The notes under the pieces: model-generated | Seen by the model: only the letters and a program-made list of their open reading frames with translations | The model's database searches: none | What the model was told of the DNA's origin: nothing | Source: Myripristis murdjan | Taxonomy: Eukaryota > Chordata > Actinopteri > Holocentriformes > Holocentridae | Assembly (NCBI RefSeq): GCF_902150065.1 | Contig: NC_043999.1 | Span: 20,773,682-20,837,681 of the forward strand | Reading direction: 5' to 3' | DNA: 64,000 nt | In this document: piece by piece, positions 30,501 through 43,267 of the stretch | How the letters are laid out: each line of letters opens with the position of its first letter | Numbering within the stretch: position 1 is the first letter of the stretch | Program-made: the position numbers and the translations under genes

Positions 30501-33500
30501 ATGGGACCTGCAGTGTTGCACTGTGTGTTCTCCACAGGGTGGCGATGAAGAGCACAGAGCTGCTATACCTGTACGGAGCGCTGGACCAGCGGGTGCGCTG
30601 CATGGTGTTCACCGTGCGCTGCTGGGCCAGAGCTCACGGCATCACCAGCAGCATCCCTGGAGCCTGGATCACAAACTTCTCCCTCACTGTCATGGTGCTG
30701 TTCTTCCTGCAGAGGAGGAGCCCTCCCATAATCCCCACCCTGGACCACCTTCAGGAGCTCGCAGGTAGCATCACTGTCTCCCCTTTGCTCAGTACGTCTC
30801 CAAATTATCTTCATATGTCTTTCATTAGTCCATCTTGAAGACCAGGTAACTCAGGGCACTGCTAATAAAGGGTCTCTTTGACTTTTTGGATCGATGTAGA
30901 TGTGATTTTTTTTTTTTTTTTGGGGTGGAATATTTGGTAAATGATTCAAGAGTGTTTCTGCTCTGAGATGCTTGACATATTTGTGCTTGCCTATGACTGA
31001 AAATATATAATTGTGTATATATATAATTGTAGCCAACAGCATCATTTCAAATTCTGGTCTCCTCTGTGCTGGCAACTTTGTTACCAATCTGAAGTACGAA
31101 GTATTTACCACCATGGAGTGTTAAGGATTGTTAACTGGCAACACACAGATATGATTGTCAGGGTGTGACACTGAACTCAGGGCATGTTCATAATAAGATA
31201 GCGAAATTTCAAAATGCTGTTTTGGTGTTCAGCCACTACACCACACTAGCTTTTTAAGACCATTTTTAGACCGTTTTCCAAAAGCCCACCGCCCTCAAAA
31301 TGCTTAAGTCTGCTACTGAGCCTGCACATAGCTAGAGCTTGGATCATGTGACGATCTGCGGCTCGAGATCACGAGAATCTTATGTCTACGTTTTCAAAAT
31401 GCTGTATTCCCTCACCACACTCCAACACCCGGACACTGTTTGGAGAGTGTTTTTACAAAGCCTTGTTTGCATGGGCGCAAAACACCAGCCTAGTGTGCAT
31501 GCAAGGCCAAAACAGAAAAAAATGTGTTTTCAAATTTATCTGGCCTCGTGTAGACGTGGCCTTGCCAAGGTAGAGCCTTGCGTGAGTTTCATTTTGACTC
31601 GGCAGCTTCTCATTACCATTTTTACATCTCAAATAAATGTGTAACCCAATGTCAGCCTTGTTGAAGTTTCACCGGCGTATGTGTTAGTGTAACTGTCTGC
31701 CTCTCTGAGTCCACTAGTGCTGCTCTTGCTTTTACACACTCTATCTCAGTCTCCCTCTCTTTCTCTGTCACCTTGGCTGCCTGATAATTGCCTTCCAAAA
31801 GCAATCTATCCCCCCCCGCCGCCGCCTCCTCCTCGGCCCCCGCTTAGCGCAGACTCTATCACGCAGAGTGCTTACAGGACAATAAAAGGCCCATCACTCT
31901 GGGAAGGTCGATGACCCCACCTCCTCTGGACACACACACACACATTCACACACACACACACACACCAAAGCAGGCAGCTATTTAAACAGCGGTACACCCC
32001 CACTCCACCCTACCCTGCCCCACCCACCCCGTCATGGTCAAGGAGACTAGTACCAGGAGCTTTGATGGAGAACCAAACCAGCCCACCAAGGACATGATTC
32101 ATGCTCTGCCTTCTTCCTCTCCTTCACTTTCTATTCCTCTTTTTTTACCACTCTGCCTTATATGTACACACATAGACACTTATCTCTCTCTCTCTCCATC
32201 CCTCGCTCTTTCTCTTTCCCTATTTCCTCTCCACATATGAAATGCCTCCATCCATCTCTGTCTTGTTTATGGCCATCATAGATGTGTAAAGGCAGTCATT
32301 TACCTTGTGTTCCTGCTCTCGTCCCACAAGGCCCTGGAGACAAGAGTGTGATTGAGGGGAACGACTGCACGTTTGTCAGCGACTTCAGCAAGATCCAGCT
32401 CCATAACAACACAGAAACACTAGGTGGGCATGAGAGCGTTGAATAAGGGCTTTGGGCCACATTCTTGATTGATATCGATGTTCTTGTTAGCGGGCCATTA
32501 TGCTAATTCAGCTCTTTCTGCATTGTCTCAGAGCAACTGCTGCGCGAGTTCTTTGAGTTCTACGGCAGTTTTGCATTCACCAAGATGTCCATAAATATCA
32601 GAAAGGTAGGTAGCCTTTCCTACATCCACAATTTCCAGTGGAAGCTAACAGTTTTTTTGCCTAAGGGTTGATCGTTTTTCTTACGTATTAAAGAATTTGG
32701 TGACTTTATTTAATGCAAGCAGCACTAAATGAGCAGACTCAAACACTACTGCAGGACATTGGCCGTTGCTGTTATCAGGATAGAATGTGTGACCTTTCGG
32801 TTTCAGGATAAGTCTCTCTAACCTCAGGGCCATCCTGCATTCTGGACGATTTATAGATAGATTTGAAGGCACTGCAGCAGTGGAGAACAGAACTTTAAAG
32901 AAATGACAGAAAGAAAGGACTTAAGCAGTAGAGGAAAGCCAGAGGAGAAAGCTGGTAGTAATAAAGGCAGTGTTTGGCGTATGACGTCTTCCCACACACA
33001 GATGACAGCTGTCCCTGTCATGTGTGATGGATGCCGGCACCACGGGGCCTGGCGCCCTTGAGCTGTGATCCCAATTAGGAGCTCCATCAGGCCGAGTGTA
33101 AACAATTACACACTGATTCTGTTTAGACCTGTGTTCATCTTAATGTTCGCTGTTCCCAGTTTATTTATTCTCCACTGGCTCTGAGAGCAGGAAGTATAAT
33201 ACTTTCCATAACATAGCCTAATATAATCCAAATTGGACTTACAAATACCTAAAAATAAATAAATAAATAATAACCCGTGCAGCATTCAACACTGATGTTC
33301 TTTCTTAGCTTTTGCACATCTATACAAGATGGATTATTGACCCATCTCTTAAAATTCATCACACTGACCCTCTAATATTTTGTCAGCTATCAGTCTTAAA
33401 AAGGTCTTCAAGTTTTTGTGTACGCAGGGACATTGTCATACCATAGGGTGCAATGAATGGTCGTCCCTGGGAGCCGGAGACCCTACAGCCTAATATATGA

Positions 33501-34592
33501 GACTAATATCAGGGTTGACATAGCAGAAGAAGCCTCCGGGTAGACTCTGGCCATGACCCGTGCCTACAGGCTTTCACCAGTAGAGAAACAGCCATAAATC
33601 TCCTTTACTGTGCTACAATTCTCCGGTTCGCTCCACTCCCCTGACTGATGGCTTTATGTTGCCGTCTTCTATCCCTCTCTCCTCTTCATACATTCAGCCC
33701 TTTTACTGCCAGGCTTTAGGCAGGATACAGGTACTGCATGCAGATGACCCTGGAAGGTTCTTGACTTCTCCCTGACCCACATTTTAATAGTTCATTTGAT
33801 GAGTAGGACTGCTATACAGCATTGCTGACATACTGCATGCACCCTTTTCCAATATGTATGATGTGCATAGATGGTTTTGATATGCGCTCATTCCTGTCTT
33901 TTTTTCCACACAGGTCAAATAAAAAATGTCTTCCTGAGCCATATCTGAGTTTTTTAAACTAGTTTTTTTGATGTAAGATAGATGAGGCATGCCAGTTGTG
34001 CCGCTCAGCTGTGCCACTTGCTCCTCATATCACCCAGTGTGTGTACGTAAATGTACACACACTCTCCCTCTCCCATCTGCTGGCCTAGGGAGAGATGCAC
34101 CAGTCAGCCATAGGTGCCCCAGATACAGCAGCAAAGACCTAAAAGCATGACCAACAAGATAGATGGACCATAACATATGGGACTGCGCTCATGGCCGCTT
34201 GTGCTCAAGACTGTGCTTCCACCTGCTAACGTTGTCCTCTTTTCTCTGCCCAGGGAAAAGAGCAGAACAAGCCGGAAGTGGCCCCGCTGCACATTCAGAA
34301 CCCCTTTGAACCCTCCCTGAACGTCAGCAAGAACGTTAACGGCACCCAGCTAGAACGCTTTGTGGCCCTGTGCCAGGAGAGCTCCTGGCTACTTCAGCAG
34401 AGTGACATCAGCACACCCAGAGGCGGCAGTGAGGGCCAAACCCCTGTGCCTTGGGGACTGGCCACCCTCCTCCTACCCTCCCAGGTTGCAGTGATCAAAG
34501 GTCGCAAGAAGAGGAAGCGGGAACCGGCCAGTGAGAGAATAAAGAGCTTGCTGGAATCCTTGAAGAATAAAAACCAGCAAAAGAAGAGCTAA
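23493..34592 (+). CDS. mtpap: Mitochondrial poly(A) RNA polymerase
   Basis: Nine coding exons with matching phases: 23493-23643, 24109-24275, 24416-24637, 25506-25730, 27316-27527, 30538-30764, 32331-32423, 32532-32605 and 34254-34592 (stop TAA). They give 569 aa against 582 in human. The enzyme adds poly(A) tails to mitochondrial mRNAs in the matrix, which completes some stop codons. Seen in the translation: an Arg/Lys-rich N-terminus almost free of acidic residues (1-25), fitting a mitochondrial presequence; an RNA-binding-like region (about 67-125, SVLISCQ…[10 protein letters not shown]); the nucleotidyltransferase motif GSS (226-228) with [11 protein letters not shown] (D238 and D240); the third carboxylate in GFQCDL (D320); PAP/25A-associated helices with [17 protein letters not shown]; and [13 protein letters not shown]. 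The C-terminus is lysine-rich. The ATG context (ACAATGG) is a good Kozak site. All catalytic residues are intact. Confidence 0.97.
24680..25505. other. mtpap intron 3 sequence
   Basis: AT-rich intron with a G-rich imperfect repeat at about 24700-24790 (units of GAGATGG type) and a T run at 25340-25361. Nothing else is seen. Confidence 0.5.
25731..27315. other. mtpap intron 4 sequence
   Basis: No exon or RNA gene recognised. AT-rich throughout, with a short AAAT run near 26606-26622. The open frames of 80-120 codons here are without support. Confidence 0.45.
27536..27579. repeat. (CA)n microsatellite at a splice donor
   Basis: About 22 CA units begin nine bases after the end of mtpap exon 5 (27527), immediately downstream of the GTATGC donor. 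CA repeats at this place are known binding sites for hnRNP L in vertebrates; an effect here is inference. Confidence 0.93.
27580..29280. other. mtpap intron 5, left part
   Basis: No gene recognised. There is a short (AC)n run near 28318-28334, and around 29025-29110 a piece (AGTGCCCGACTGATG…) that resembles the end of a fish DNA transposon, too short to assign. Confidence 0.4.
29290..29600 (+). repeat. Fish interspersed repeat, copy 1
   Basis: It shares with the complement of 39190-39500 the ordered pieces CGAAATGGCC, GTCTCAGCTTTCCAGTCAA, CACATTTGTACTGCATGCA, CCCCAAACTACATGGGATTA, CACAAGGTGGGC, GACCCGTGGGTG and GGAGGTCAGGGGTC. Clearly the same family in opposite orientations. Superfamily unknown to me; it is common in fish genomes. 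Confidence 0.8.
29601..30537. other. mtpap intron 5, right part
   Basis: AT-rich sequence with no recognised feature up to the acceptor CTCCACAG before exon 6. Confidence 0.4.
30765..32330. other. mtpap intron 6
   Basis: It holds a T run (30907-30921), (CA)n pieces at about 31929-31972 and CT-rich sequence at 32105-32240. A CCCC/CCG-rich patch is at 31809-31845. No gene. Confidence 0.5.
31929..31972. repeat. (CA)n microsatellite, interrupted
   Basis: Two CA runs separated by ATT, within mtpap intron 6. Confidence 0.9.
32606..34253. other. mtpap intron 8
   Basis: Nothing recognised except simple AAAT units near 33253-33271. The acceptor TCTGCCCAG precedes the last exon. Confidence 0.45.
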
Positions 34593-35130
34593 GACACTTT
34601 AAGATGTCAGAAATCAGTTCCCTCACCCTCTCCGTACTTCTCACTATGTATTGATCGAAACCATGCGGTGTTACTGTCTGATGCCTCGGCTAAGAGGTGA
34701 GGAGAGAGCAGGACACTTAGCAGGTTCTGCAGTGGATGCAGCTCCAGCACATACAATTTTGAGACTGGCTTGCAGTTTCAAATATGAACACTTGAGGGTG
34801 CTACTGAGGCCTCTACAGCCACATGCATGGGCCCAGGCGCAAGGAAGAAATTGTTGAAACTGATGCAAGACCTACCAAATGCTCATTAAGCGGCAAAAAC
34901 ATCCACATTATCCACATTTGCAAAATTGTGTACATTTAAACGATAACTTACAGTGACTGCCAAGACCATCTGTTTTTGTTTACGTTTAACAAAATCATTA
35001 TGGATGTCAGAGTTTTTTTATTACATCAGTGTCACAATATGGACTTAATTACCAAGATTTCACTGTAAACTGAAAACACTTTAGGGTTGAGCGTCATGCT
35101 GTTTTAAATAAATTATGGGGAAAATGGTAC
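34593..35130 (+). other. mtpap: mtpap 3' UTR
   Basis: From the stop codon to just beyond the AATAAA at 35107-35112. Length about 540 bases. The end is inferred from the signal alone. Confidence 0.6.
35107..35112 (+). terminator. mtpap: Polyadenylation signal AATAAA for mtpap
   Basis: The best-placed canonical hexamer I found downstream of the mtpap stop codon; another signal earlier or later cannot be excluded. Confidence 0.55.
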
Positions 35131-35699
35131 AAAGCAGTCTGATACAAAGTTTGCTCCAATCTTAGGTTACATCTGGATAAAAGTTTTTAGCTGCAAACTA
35201 TCTAAAACAATGAGGTCATGGTGCTCGCGCTTATTATTCAGAGTTATATGGAAGTCCAGAACCCAGTTATTTGGTCACTTAGTTCCCTGGAACCAAGAGC
35301 AGCCAGCGTTGTGGTGAAGTCTGCAGAATGGATTGACCTCTATGAAAAGCTACTGGTTGAGCTGACATGTTAAATATGTGGAAAGACAGCGGGCACATTC
35401 CATTTTAACTCCGTACGTCTTCTAGACAGAGACAAGCCCTGTAACTCGGTTTTTTCCAGAGCATGCTTACAATGCTCGTGTCTACCGATTGTCCAGAGAA
35501 TGCATCACTCATGCAAAATAAGGGCCAAGCCAATGTTGGTACGAAGTCGAAAAACACCGAGAAGGTCATTCACATCATGGTTACATAACCTGCTACCCAA
35601 ACTTTTAGAGAGAGTGTATATATCAGAGAGAGGCCTAAGGGTGCATGTGTTAGGAGTGCATCTGATAGTTCACGTCCCATGAGTGTGCGTGAGTGTGTT

Positions 35700-35724
35700 T
35701 TGTCTGTGAGTGTGTGTGCGCGTG

Positions 35725-35760
<36 letters not shown>
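35700..35760. repeat. (TG)n microsatellite
   Basis: Long TG run with a few CG interruptions at its start. Confidence 0.93.
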
Positions 35761-35761
<1 letters not shown>

Positions 35762-38700
35762 CGCCCCATGAGACAGTGGTTGAGGGGGCTGGAGTGTGCG
35801 GCCCACAGCTGTTTTTCCGCTTATTGCAGTGGGAGGTCAAGGGGGTGAAGGAATAGACTTTTAACAGCCTCCCCCCCTCCACCCCCACGCCACAGGGGCA
35901 CAGCATGGAAGGGAGGGAAGGAGGAAGGAGTGGAGTGCCCATCACCGCCTCACACCCTCCCACACCACTTTAGCTTTGAACTCCAATTACTCTGTCCCTG
36001 CCTCTCCCCACTCTTTGAGGGTGCATGTGTGTGTTTTGTGTGTGCGTGTGTGTAGTACGTTTCAAACTCTGTCACTCTATCTCCGTCCTAATCTTTTTCC
36101 TCTCCTCTCAAAGTGGCAGTGCTCTTTGAGGTTGGTGGAGTCTGTTTATTTCCATGAGTGAGTATTTGACTGATGGATCGAGATGCTGCGGTGGAGCAAC
36201 AGAGCGGTTATGAAATGAGGTGGTTAGAAAAGCACTGGGTGGGGAAATCAACACTTCAGGGGAATTCAACGAAATACGACTGCTGGGATGTTGTGGGGTT
36301 CGGTTCAGGGACCTAAGCTTCAGTGCAGCAGATCTGCTGACTTGTGTTTCGTGATATAAAATGTGCTGTATTGTTTTTTTTTTTTTTAATGTATGGACCT
36401 CCCTTTGATATTGTCTCATATTTATTGAAATGTTTATGGAGCAGTTACTTCTTGAAATAATTTGTAGATATGAGCTATTGCCACCAGCCAAAAGGTCACC
36501 ATAGGTCAAGGTTAATAACATCTCTTCTGCCCCATCCCAAATAAAGCAGAGTCCAGATTTTATGCCGCCCTCTGCTAAAGATGGATCACTTACTTTAGAA
36601 AGTGACCAAAGGTGTGTTTGGCTAACCTGCCTGGTCGTGACCCTCATCCTGGGTGTCTTCAGGCAGCCCACTGTAGGCCCTGATTTATAGGCAAACTGGA
36701 AACGTCCAAGATGGATTGGCCCTCTCGGAGGGAGCCCAGAGGTTCAGTGGGGCGATGTGGCTATGATCAGAGTTTATGCTGCTGCCTTTTTCTTGGCTCC
36801 TAATGCGCCTTCAGAGCCCAAAAGAATTTAAAAAGGTGGCCTGAGGGTTTGAAAAACATGGGAGGGATTTGAGGAAGCATGGCGGAGGGGGAAAAAGTAA
36901 GAAAAACAACAAGAAATGAAAATGTCCTGGCACGCAGCTGATTTTCAGTACCCCCTTGAAACGTATGGTTTGGAAGTCTTGAACGACCTCTTTGTTGCGC
37001 AGAGGTGCCGTTTAATGTTTGAAGAAACGGGGGCACCTGAATCACGAAATCACCTTCTTTGCTTTTAAATCACAGTATTCCGTGTTTGACGGCCTTATCG
37101 CTCGGAGCACTTACAAGGAGTTATTTTATCGAGCTGTCTGATCGCCACGCCACGCCTTGCTTTTACCTCCGCTGACTCCTCAAAGACCTACAAGCCGTGC
37201 GGGGAAAGTAATCTCCAAAGCACTTCCCCTCACAGTTCCATGAATTGTCCCTGCGACATTGTGAGAGGCCATTACGCGGGTTTCCGTGGTTGAGGGACAC
37301 ACAACCGGGCCGCCCCAGGGGGATCCAGCCTCCCCCGAACTCCCTCATTCCCCACTCATCAACGCCACTGTTGGCCTTAGTCTCTGTACCTCTCAGCTTC
37401 TCTAATAGGATGAGGTAGGGGGGAGCGCAGAGCACTGGAATGCACTTGCTGCACACTGAGGTCCCCGAGGTTATCGCTGCGTGTATCTCTGGCCTCACAA
37501 CTCCTACTGCATAACTGCGGTGGCATGTACTGGGGGAAGAGAGTAGTTATTGAAAGCTACCGGATCTGGCATAATCAAGTGACCCCAGTTTCTCTCCCTC
37601 TCGCTCTCTGTCTCCATCTCTTTGTATGACGGAAATATGAGGGAAACTACTGGCGACCAGCCGGATAATGTACGCTATGTGTTTACGCTGGCAGGGATTG
37701 CCTGGGACTTACTGTACCCACCAAGAGTGCTATTGTTTTAGTGCAGGACGCATGGGTGCCTAATTGCAGCCTGGCACCGAGTTATTGGCAACCAAAGCCA
37801 AAGAGTGTCACCAGCCATGGTGGTTTGCACATTCTTTCTGTTGTTAGACAGTAGAGCGGCTACACAGCACTGTTTATGGTTTAGAATGAAGCCCATTCAG
37901 CACCAGCCAGGCCAGGCCCCTGTTGATACAATAACTGCGCTATTAAGGACGCTGAACTGTCACATCGGTGCAGCACACACAAACACGCATGGCCATTGTA
38001 CCCATCATCCCTTCCGGATCAGGACATGGGTGGGTATCCATGGAAACACACCCATCTGACCCAGAGTATTCAGCCAAGCTCTCCTGGGTGATCTGCTCCG
38101 TGACTGCAGGGTCCAGCCACCGCTGCTCACGGAAAAGATGAGGCATCAAAGTTTGTGCGTGTGTACTAACACGTGTTTTGGTTTTGGTTAAAGCTGCTAT
38201 TGTGTTGGGATAAGAGCTGAGAAGGGCAGCTGTCCTAGAAATTAAAATTTTCACTCCATACACATATGATCAAAGCTGTGTTGTGAGGACATTGTTAAAA
38301 CTGGCTTTTTAGTGGGTAAATTCAAAATTATTGCATTTTCTAAAAGTCGTCCTTTTTCTCAGGCAGTTTCAGACTTAACTCCAGTCACCACATCACAGGT
38401 GGACACGAAGAATTACTGAAAGTATTCCTCACAGGCAAGTTTACAGCATTCCACTTGGAAAGTCACCACTTTATTTGAATTAGAGGACTGTCACTGACCA
38501 ATTAGTGTCCAGTATTGTGATTTTTTTCCCCCTTCAGGACTTGTGAAACATCAGGAAGAACATTATTCCTATATCCTAAAGTGTGAACGTTAGATTTAGT
38601 ATTTGACCATCACATCCTTTCTCATTCTCCTCTGTTGGTTCAACACATCAGCTAACCCCGATGTGTAGAATATGGGCTCTAAGCTGCGAATCAGGCCCAT

Positions 38701-39180
38701 ATCCAGACTGTCACTTGGCTCTGTCAGCGGCCCCTAAAGGAGGTCCTTCCAGGGTATGGGGAGAGGAGGGGGAGGGGGTTGCAGTGTTGGGGCTGCAGAT
38801 AATAATTCTGGTCCTCTACTTGGGGCAACGATCTCTAACAGCCTCCTCTCCTCCCTCTCCTATAATGGCTTAATCTACAGTCGGCACCCCAGCCAGGATG
38901 GGCTTTATCAGCTGTGTGAGAGCCTTCATGTCGGCTCCAGCCTTGGCTCTCTTCACTGAGCAAACCTGGTTGATTAGACACACTACACACATGTGTATGT
39001 ACACAAACACACATGTATGTGCACTGCCACAAGGCTCTTCCATGTTCACACTGAACTCTTAAAGCACTGCTCAGACTTTTTGGGTGTTTGGTTCATTGGT
39101 GACTGTACACAACACTAAAATCACCTCTGTGTCTGTCATGTCATGTCAGTGTGTCATACTAGGCTGTCAGTGGTGAAATA
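35761..39180. other. Gene desert, segment 1
   Basis: No exon supported. There is a T run at 36375-36388 and a G-rich patch at 38757-38780. The part 36.6-38.1 kb is unique-looking, moderately GC-rich, keeps many CpGs and lacks recognisable repeats. It is a reasonable place to look for conserved non-coding sequence. Confidence 0.4.
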
Positions 39181-39189
39181 TTGCTGTAA

Positions 39190-39500
39190 AGTTAGGCTAC
39201 ATTTTGGTGTAGGAAAAGATTGACACCCTTTTTCAAAGAGGTTCCTTGACCTCTGACCTCAAGATGACACCCACGGGTCTCCCCTATGCAAACACGCCCA
39301 CCTTGTGCTAATCCCATGCAGTTTGGGGCATAAGCCGTGCAGGTTTTTGCATGCAGTATAAATGTGCTATTTTGGCCTGTTGTTGACTGGAAAGCTGAGA
39401 CTCTTGTGGATTCAATCAGCCACATTTGATTAACATGTGATGATGTTAGCTCCCATAGTAGCCATTTCATTGTAGTGAGGCCATTTTTTTTAAACTTGGC
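39190..39500 (-). repeat. Fish interspersed repeat, copy 2 (inverted relative to copy 1)
   Basis: Complement of the family at 29290-29600. Matching pieces occur in order, including AATCCCATGCAGTTTGGGGC and GACTGGAAAGCTGAGAC. The copies are clearly diverged, so the insertions are not recent. Confidence 0.8.
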
Positions 39501-42060
39501 GTCACTGTATAAAATTGCCTGTTGTGACCTCTAGGATAATCACAGCCTCACGAAACTTTAAAACCACAAACAAGAGAGCGAGGCCATTCAGAGGATGTCT
39601 GGTTTTCCAGGTAAACTGACAATAAGGGGGAGTTTCTGAGCCGTTTCCACAACAGAACGCTCTCCATCCAATCGCTGAAAAATGCAATTCTTACAGAAAT
39701 CTCCAAATGTCAAAAGTTTTTTTTTTTTTTTTTACACCAAATCAAAACGTGAGTTTTTCTGTGGTGCTGCTCAAAGTGTTGGTGTCCTAATGTGGTATTT
39801 TGGAGGGCTTTTTGACCATTTTTATCAATTCCTGAGTCGTCAAAAATGGTTAAATTTTGCACCAAATCTGGTAGAAATGGTATCAACCCAAAAATTGCTG
39901 CAACAACTTATGACACATAATTGATTATGGGAATGGTTATCATATGCTTCCACTATAGAGTTCTATCCCTTATATGCCCCACTTAATAAATAATAAAAAA
40001 TAAAATAGGCACCTACCTAAAACACAGTGTTTATTACAGATTTATATCTAGAATAACTTGACACACAGAGCTGAGATGCATCTCAAATCGATCCTCAGGT
40101 TCTCAGCTTTCAGATGATGTTCACCACTTCTCTGTGGCATCTACTGTTGACCTTGTATTTCCCCCTGAAGATCCCCTGCCCCCTCACTGAAATGGGTCTA
40201 AGAAAGGGCCAGAATGCTAAATGGTTAACATCTTTCCAGGCCCATGCAGACTAGGGCCAACTCTTTGTATGTTTGGGTTTCTTTGACTCCCATTCTTTCA
40301 TACATAATGGCGTTTATTCCAGAAAGTCATAAAGATACAATTCAGAGCCTCTGTTTTTATAATCAGAAACTAGGGGCTCCTCGCTTTTTTTCGATTATTT
40401 TTCCAATCAAAGCGACGGTATTTCATTCCCCCTCAGTGTGAAAGATTGTTTTCCCCGAGTGGTATTGCACATACAGTAGAGGCTGTGACCTCCATGCGTT
40501 TCTTTTCTACGGAAAACATTTCCCCCACCACTCCTCCACGCACAATTAATTTCAGATGTCATTTGTAGGTGGCTGGTGAATTCCTGAAATACTGCCGTTT
40601 CTTTTTTTCTCTCTCTGTCTCTGCCTCACTCTATTCCAGTAAGTACAAATTGGATATCTGTGCATAAGAAAGAGAAGGAAATGAAGTCAGACAGACTGAA
40701 AACAAGCTACATGCTGTCGGTGCCCTACAGAGAGAGGCTTGTTCAAATTATTAGGCCACTATCAGGAGCTTGACTCGAAAGGGCCGAGGAAAAGATAACC
40801 CTACAAATGACCTGATGCCATGCAGAGATCAGACTGAAGTGCATGAATGTCTCTGTGAAGTTATATTTGGCATTATGGCGGTTGCATCACTATCCGCTAA
40901 CAGTGACATGTGCACACACGGTGATGAGATGTCTATGAATCTGGGCTTTTGATCAGGCCTGGAAGGTGGAGATGGTGCGAGGGAGGGGCCGGCGAGCTCT
41001 TGTTTTGGCGGGCTCAGTCCAGGACAGTATGGTTGTGAGGGTGGAAGCCACAAAGGCAGCTCTTTGTTTGTCAGTGGCTTTGCTGGCAGGAACACATAGA
41101 TCTGTATTGTGTCTGTGGATAGTAGATGGGACCCAGAGTTCAGTCACACCCCCCACCACAATGTGATGTGCACCCTTTCCTCACCCAGATGTTTTGAGGG
41201 CTGTGGATATTGAAGTGACACAGGATGGAAGTCTCTTCTTTCTTTTTTTTTTTTTTTTCCAGAAAATGTGAAATAGGTCAATTGTATGTTTATTGTCCCC
41301 ACATCACTTTGAGGGTAAGCACGAGGCTTAGTGCTCGTATTTATCTCTGCCTCTAAAAATGAGAGTGCAGCTCCTGGATCACTGATTGAGCATCTCGTGC
41401 ATGAAGACACAAAACATTAAACTGATTGACGATCAATGCTCCTACACTGGGAGACCTGATAAATATAGGCCCTGAACTGTGTATGGAAGCATCCATACTT
41501 AGAATCAACCCAAATTCCTAAAACATCTGAAAATACCTCCTGAGCCTGCATCTGTCAAACATCATAACGTCTTGCCTCAAACATCTCCCGATGCCTGCCA
41601 TCGGCACAACAGGATTGAGGTTAGCTTTGCAGGAACAAGAGAAAGGGAACAAGCATAAACTCATCCTCAGGAGTATTATCCTATTTTCTTGGCACATTTC
41701 TATTCATCTCTCCCTTCGCCTCCACCTCTGATTTCCTCAAGATCAGGGAGAATAGCGGAAAAGGCAGAGATGAAACGCAGATTACCGCCTCACCCCTCCC
41801 CTCGCTGCCTCTCCCCTCCTCCTTCATCTCCCACCTTCCTCGTTGGCTCCAATTAAACTGGCCCCGGTTCCTCTTGCGTAATAAAACCCTAATAAAACCC
41901 CCTATTGGCTTCCTGTGCAGGTTCATAGTGTGGTTAATGAAGCTGCTATCAGCTCACAGAGCGGGACAAGGTCTTATTAGAGCCAGTGGAATGTGGCGAG
42001 GCCCGCTGGATCAGAGGCTCCCAGCTCATTAGAGAGCATCTGTAGCACCCACTGACATGG
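39501..42060. other. Gene desert, segment 2
   Basis: No gene. T runs at 39717-39733 and 41246-41259. The part 41.87-42.06 kb (before the tetranucleotide repeat) is unique and contains AT-rich homeodomain-like sites within GC-richer sequence. Confidence 0.4.
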
Positions 42061-42062
42061 GA

Positions 42063-42101
<39 letters not shown>

Positions 42102-42130
42102 TGGCTGACTGGCTGGCTGACTGGCTGATT
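42061..42130. repeat. (GGCT)n tetranucleotide repeat with GACT variants
   Basis: About 16 units of GGCT/GACT type; the last units alternate in a higher-order pattern (GACTGGCTGGCT). Confidence 0.93.
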
Positions 42131-42440
42131 GGGTGATAAACTGCATGGTTGACTGGCTGGAGGCTGACTTACTGACCGATGATTAGGCTGAGTCACCACA
42201 CTGACACTGCTCCCTAGGTGAAGGATAGAAGATCTACCCTTGGATACTCTTAGATATCACCAATCAGTGATTTCATTTTCATGATGTATCCACTTTCTGT
42301 CAACCTGCCTTATTTCCTCATGTCTAATGTCTCAACATGACATGACAGTAGTCTACGTTTTGGCTCAGCCATTGTCCATGGTGGGGAATAAGAAAAATCT
42401 GCCACCAAACAAGTATGTGGGTGCAGAAATCAGCATTGCC

Positions 42441-43267
42441 CAGTGGTGGAAAAGAGTCCTACAAAGTCCTGTTACTTTACTGATATCTTACTGAAGTAGA
42501 AATAGAAGTCCTGCGGTAAAAACTCGACTGAAGTAAAAGTAAAAAGTGGCTCATTTAAAGTGTACTTGGAGTGAAAGTTTCAAAACAGTAACTGTGTCAG
42601 GTGTGATCTCTCCCATGCAGTTAGAAAAGGATCAGACAAGGTTCAATCTGAATTCTTTCAAAAGGGCATTACGCAAAACTACCAAGGGTTAGTTGAAGTG
42701 AGGATCCAGAAATCTAGAAATAGTACTATTGCTCTGAAAACTTGACTGAAGTAAAAGTAAAAAGTAGCTCATTTAAAATGTACTTGGAGTGAAAGGGAGT
42801 TCCTTCTTCATAACAACAACATGGCTCAAATGACATTCTTTTAAAGGGGCATTACACAAATCTACCAAGGGTTGATTAAAGTGAGGACCCTGTAGCCTCA
42901 ACAGACAAATGAGGAATAAGCACATAACATGATGGCTGAGTCTACGTGGTTCTCATAGCCAGACAAACACTGATATTTTCCCCCTTTTTTTCCACATTTA
43001 TTCCACATTTTTTGCCAGTTGAGTTGAAATGATCCTCGCTTCCATCAACCATGTGCCACTTTTCATTGTGCAGCTTTTATTGTGAAATTTGGAAACAAAC
43101 ACAAAGTAGAACCAGCAAAGTAGAACCTGACTGTTCATTTTGAAAGGTTCCATGCTAATCATTTGTCTCTAATCATTTGTTCAGTGTAATGGATGTGATT
43201 TAAAATGTAGTGAAGCGCTCAAGCAAAAATGTACTTCAGTCACTTCATTCATTCACTTCCACCTCTG
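42441..43267. mobile_element. hAT-type non-autonomous DNA transposon, 827 bp
   Basis: The left end is CAGTGGTGGAAAAGAG. The right end, complemented, is CAGAGGTGGAAGTGAA. Flanks are GCATTGCC (42433-42440) and ACATTGCC (43268-43275), an 8-bp target duplication with one change, as expected for hAT. There is no coding capacity. Inside, a segment is present twice: about 42517-42708 and 42737-42890 both run from AACT.GACTGAAGTAAAAGT to AAGTGAGGA.CC. This is an internal tandem duplication. Confidence 0.88.

Noticed and set aside
36108-36671. 187-codon minus-strand frame, the longest in the desert
   Set aside because: Composition is unremarkable, a K-run from poly(T) lies inside, and there are no domains or splice sites. 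Most likely chance.
38755-38782. G-rich run as a possible G-quadruplex
   Set aside because: Runs of G are present, but the site is isolated, short and not near a gene start; no reason to assign function.
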